From Trichoplusia ni (taxonomy: Eukaryota > Arthropoda > Insecta > Lepidoptera > Noctuidae): a DNA stretch of 64,000 nt. The notes beneath the pieces were generated by a model, which was not told the origin of the DNA, did not search any database, and saw only the letters and a program-made list of their open reading frames with translations. Position 1 is the first letter of the stretch. Every line of letters starts with the position of its first letter. The DNA lies in contig NC_039492.1 of NCBI RefSeq assembly GCF_003590095.1, positions 10,044,001 through 10,108,000 of the forward strand, read 5' to 3'. This document shows positions 62,650-64,000 of the stretch, in pieces. A program made the position numbers and the translations under genes.

Positions 62650-62860
62650 GTCACGTATAGACACAAGGTGCAGGTTCGATCCCAACGCAGGTAATGTACT
62701 ACAGTGCTTTCTTAATTAATGAAGGACACCACTGACAAACCTGGATTCCAAATATTGGACCTGAAATCGCCAACATACAGAAAGCTAGCTTTTTGGTTGA
62801 TGCTCAAAACCTGCCATATAAGGGAAGAAGCCTGTGCCCAGCCGAAGGAGGACTAATTGA
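62650..62860 (+). repeat. SINE fragments
   Basis: A B-box-like 'aggttcgatcccaacgcagg' at about 62671-62691 and the 'gcctgtgcccagc' segment at 62831-62843 are both pieces of common lepidopteran SINE-like repeats. The head of the element is missing. Confidence 0.45.
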
Positions 62861-62919
62861 TAAAATAAATTACGGGTGTGGTTTTGAATGCTATCGTTTA
62901 TAGAGGGTTACGTTTTAAC

Positions 62920-62970
62920 GACCGGTAGAAATGACAAAGAAGGATACATTTCTTTGTCATTTCTAGCGGT
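62920..62970. repeat. Near-perfect 22-bp hairpin
   Basis: The left arm 'accggtagaaatgacaaaga' and the right arm ending 'tgtcatttctagcggt' pair with about two mismatches and leave a loop of about seven bases. It could be the core of a small inverted-repeat element or a short stem-loop RNA. No function is claimed. Confidence 0.75.
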
Positions 62971-63097
62971 ACATGGCTTTTCTACGTTGCATGGTTTTCA
63001 CGGAAAAATTAGTCTTTAAAAAAAGGTTAATGTGTATAAAAATAAAAGTTATGTAAAATATATCATAATACAATTCTTGATATTTTTAAGTTAAGTT

Positions 63098-63340
63098 GAC
63101 GACCTCCGTGGTCAAGTGGCGTACGCACCGGTTTCAAGGTGTCGCTAGCTCTGAGGTCCCGGGTTCGATCCCCGGTCGGGTCAATGTAAAAATTAACATT
63201 TCTACATTGTCTCGGGTCTGGGTGTTTGTGGTACCTTCGTTGTATCTGAATTCCATAACACAAGTGCTTCAGCAACTTACTTTGGGTTCAGAACAATGTA
63301 TGTGATGTTGTCCGCATTTATTTATTTATTTATAAGTACT
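63098..63340 (+). mobile_element. tRNA-derived SINE, copy 2
   Basis: Same family as 17943-18185: 'gacgacctccgtggtcaagt' head, B-box 'gggttcgatcccc', a body with 'ctcgggtctgggtgtttgtg' and a (TTTA)n tail. It lacks the inverted copy of the 3' end seen in copy 1. Confidence 0.85.
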
Positions 63341-63907
63341 TAGTAAAGTACTTTGGTACATAAGTACGTACTTCTTATTCAAGCTTTTAACAATGCATAG
63401 GGTTTGAAAAATAAATCTGCGGTTTGCATTGAATTGTCAATATATATATTTTTAATGTTCATAAATTCAATATACATTATAATATCAAGTAAAATGAATT
63501 ACTATAATTTATATAGGCAATATTTTAACACATGTTAATCTATAGGTAAGTTTAACAATCTAAAGTTTACTTATTTTAACAATAATACAGCACTTGCTGT
63601 CCCACCGTCCATGTCTAATCACACATCTTACAAAATACAACAAAGACAAATATGGCAATAGGAATTCACATTGGCTAAATGTTACACCTAATTATATGTA
63701 TAATATTGTGTTTTCAACTATACACATTCGTAAAGAAGGAAATACCATAATATGCAAGATTTATATTGCACAAGTAACAAAATCTGTTATAATATAGTAC
63801 ATCATGCCTTTTTATGTAAAAATAAAATTTTCATATAAAACCTAAATTTGAAGCCTTAAAATTAATATTTGGCACAACTTAAACTAATCTAAACCTAAAA
63901 TGACGGG
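63341..63907 (-). other. AT-rich region, possibly 3' UTR of a gene beyond the right edge
   Basis: No frame on either strand looks coding. It directly follows, on the minus strand, the possible terminal exon at 63908-64000, so it may be its 3' UTR. Confidence 0.35.
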
Positions 63908-64000
63908 TTATTTATATTGTACAGTTTTCCACGCCATGCTATACACATAAGTAATCTTTGGTTTGTCTAGCCCACCGCTCCCAATCTGGAATTGCTTAAA
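63908..64000 (-). CDS. Possible 3'-terminal coding exon of an unidentified gene, cut by window edge
   Basis: On the minus strand the frame that enters at the right edge stays open for 30 codons and ends with TAA at 63908-63910. The residues (FKQFQIGSGGLDKPKI, then TYVYSMAWKTVQYK) have a balanced composition unlike the chance frames of this AT-rich DNA, and the sequence just before the edge is relatively GC-rich. I do not recognise the family. It is too short to be certain. The gene would lie upstream of LTN1 on the same strand. Confidence 0.4.
   Translation of the reverse strand, partial: FKQFQIGSGGLDKPKITYVYSMAWKTVQYK

Overview
The window is nuclear DNA of an insect, most probably a moth or butterfly (Lepidoptera). 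The genes have short introns (mostly 70-900 bp) with ordinary GT-AG borders. The dispersed repeats (tRNA-headed SINEs, RTE-like tails, TTTA/TAAA-tailed LINEs, a short inverted-terminal-repeat family) resemble families I know from lepidopteran genomes. The species cannot be named from sequence alone.

Layout. (1) 1-40 kb has no gene I can support. About 1-13 kb and 22.4-36 kb are mostly single-copy-looking, AT-rich DNA with many short CpG/GC-rich patches, several 9-15 nt G or C homopolymers and unusually few transposons. Between them, 13.5-22.4 kb holds two LINE copies (one with an uninterrupted 865-codon reading frame), a degraded retroelement fragment and a tRNA-derived SINE. 36.5-40 kb carries small RTE-like fragments. 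(2) 40.2-60.0 kb is a compact block of four conserved genes whose exon structures I could join in frame: GABPB (GA-binding protein beta, + strand, 8 exons, 509 aa), NKAP (- strand, 5 exons, 383 aa), TMEM138 (+ strand, 4 exons, 159 aa) and listerin/LTN1 (- strand, 23 exons, 1691 aa). GABPB/NKAP and TMEM138/LTN1 are convergent pairs; NKAP and TMEM138 are head to head. (3) 60-64 kb is intergenic and repeat-rich, with a probable terminal coding exon of an unidentified minus-strand gene running off the right edge.

The four genes have housekeeping or cell-biological roles (transcription, RNA processing, ciliary transition zone, ribosome quality control). They share a neighbourhood, not an evident pathway. 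The most unusual structural signals are tandem duplications confined to very GC-rich coding exons. The last GABPB exon is followed by two further copies of its coiled-coil-plus-stop segment (111-bp period). A LTN1 exon end, including its splice donor, is repeated four times (130-139-bp period). A 39-nt piece of another GABPB exon reappears in the next intron. These may be real minisatellites or assembly errors. I found no clear new biological system. The best candidate for something undescribed is the transposon-poor, ORF-free left half, which looks like a regulatory or non-coding-transcript domain.
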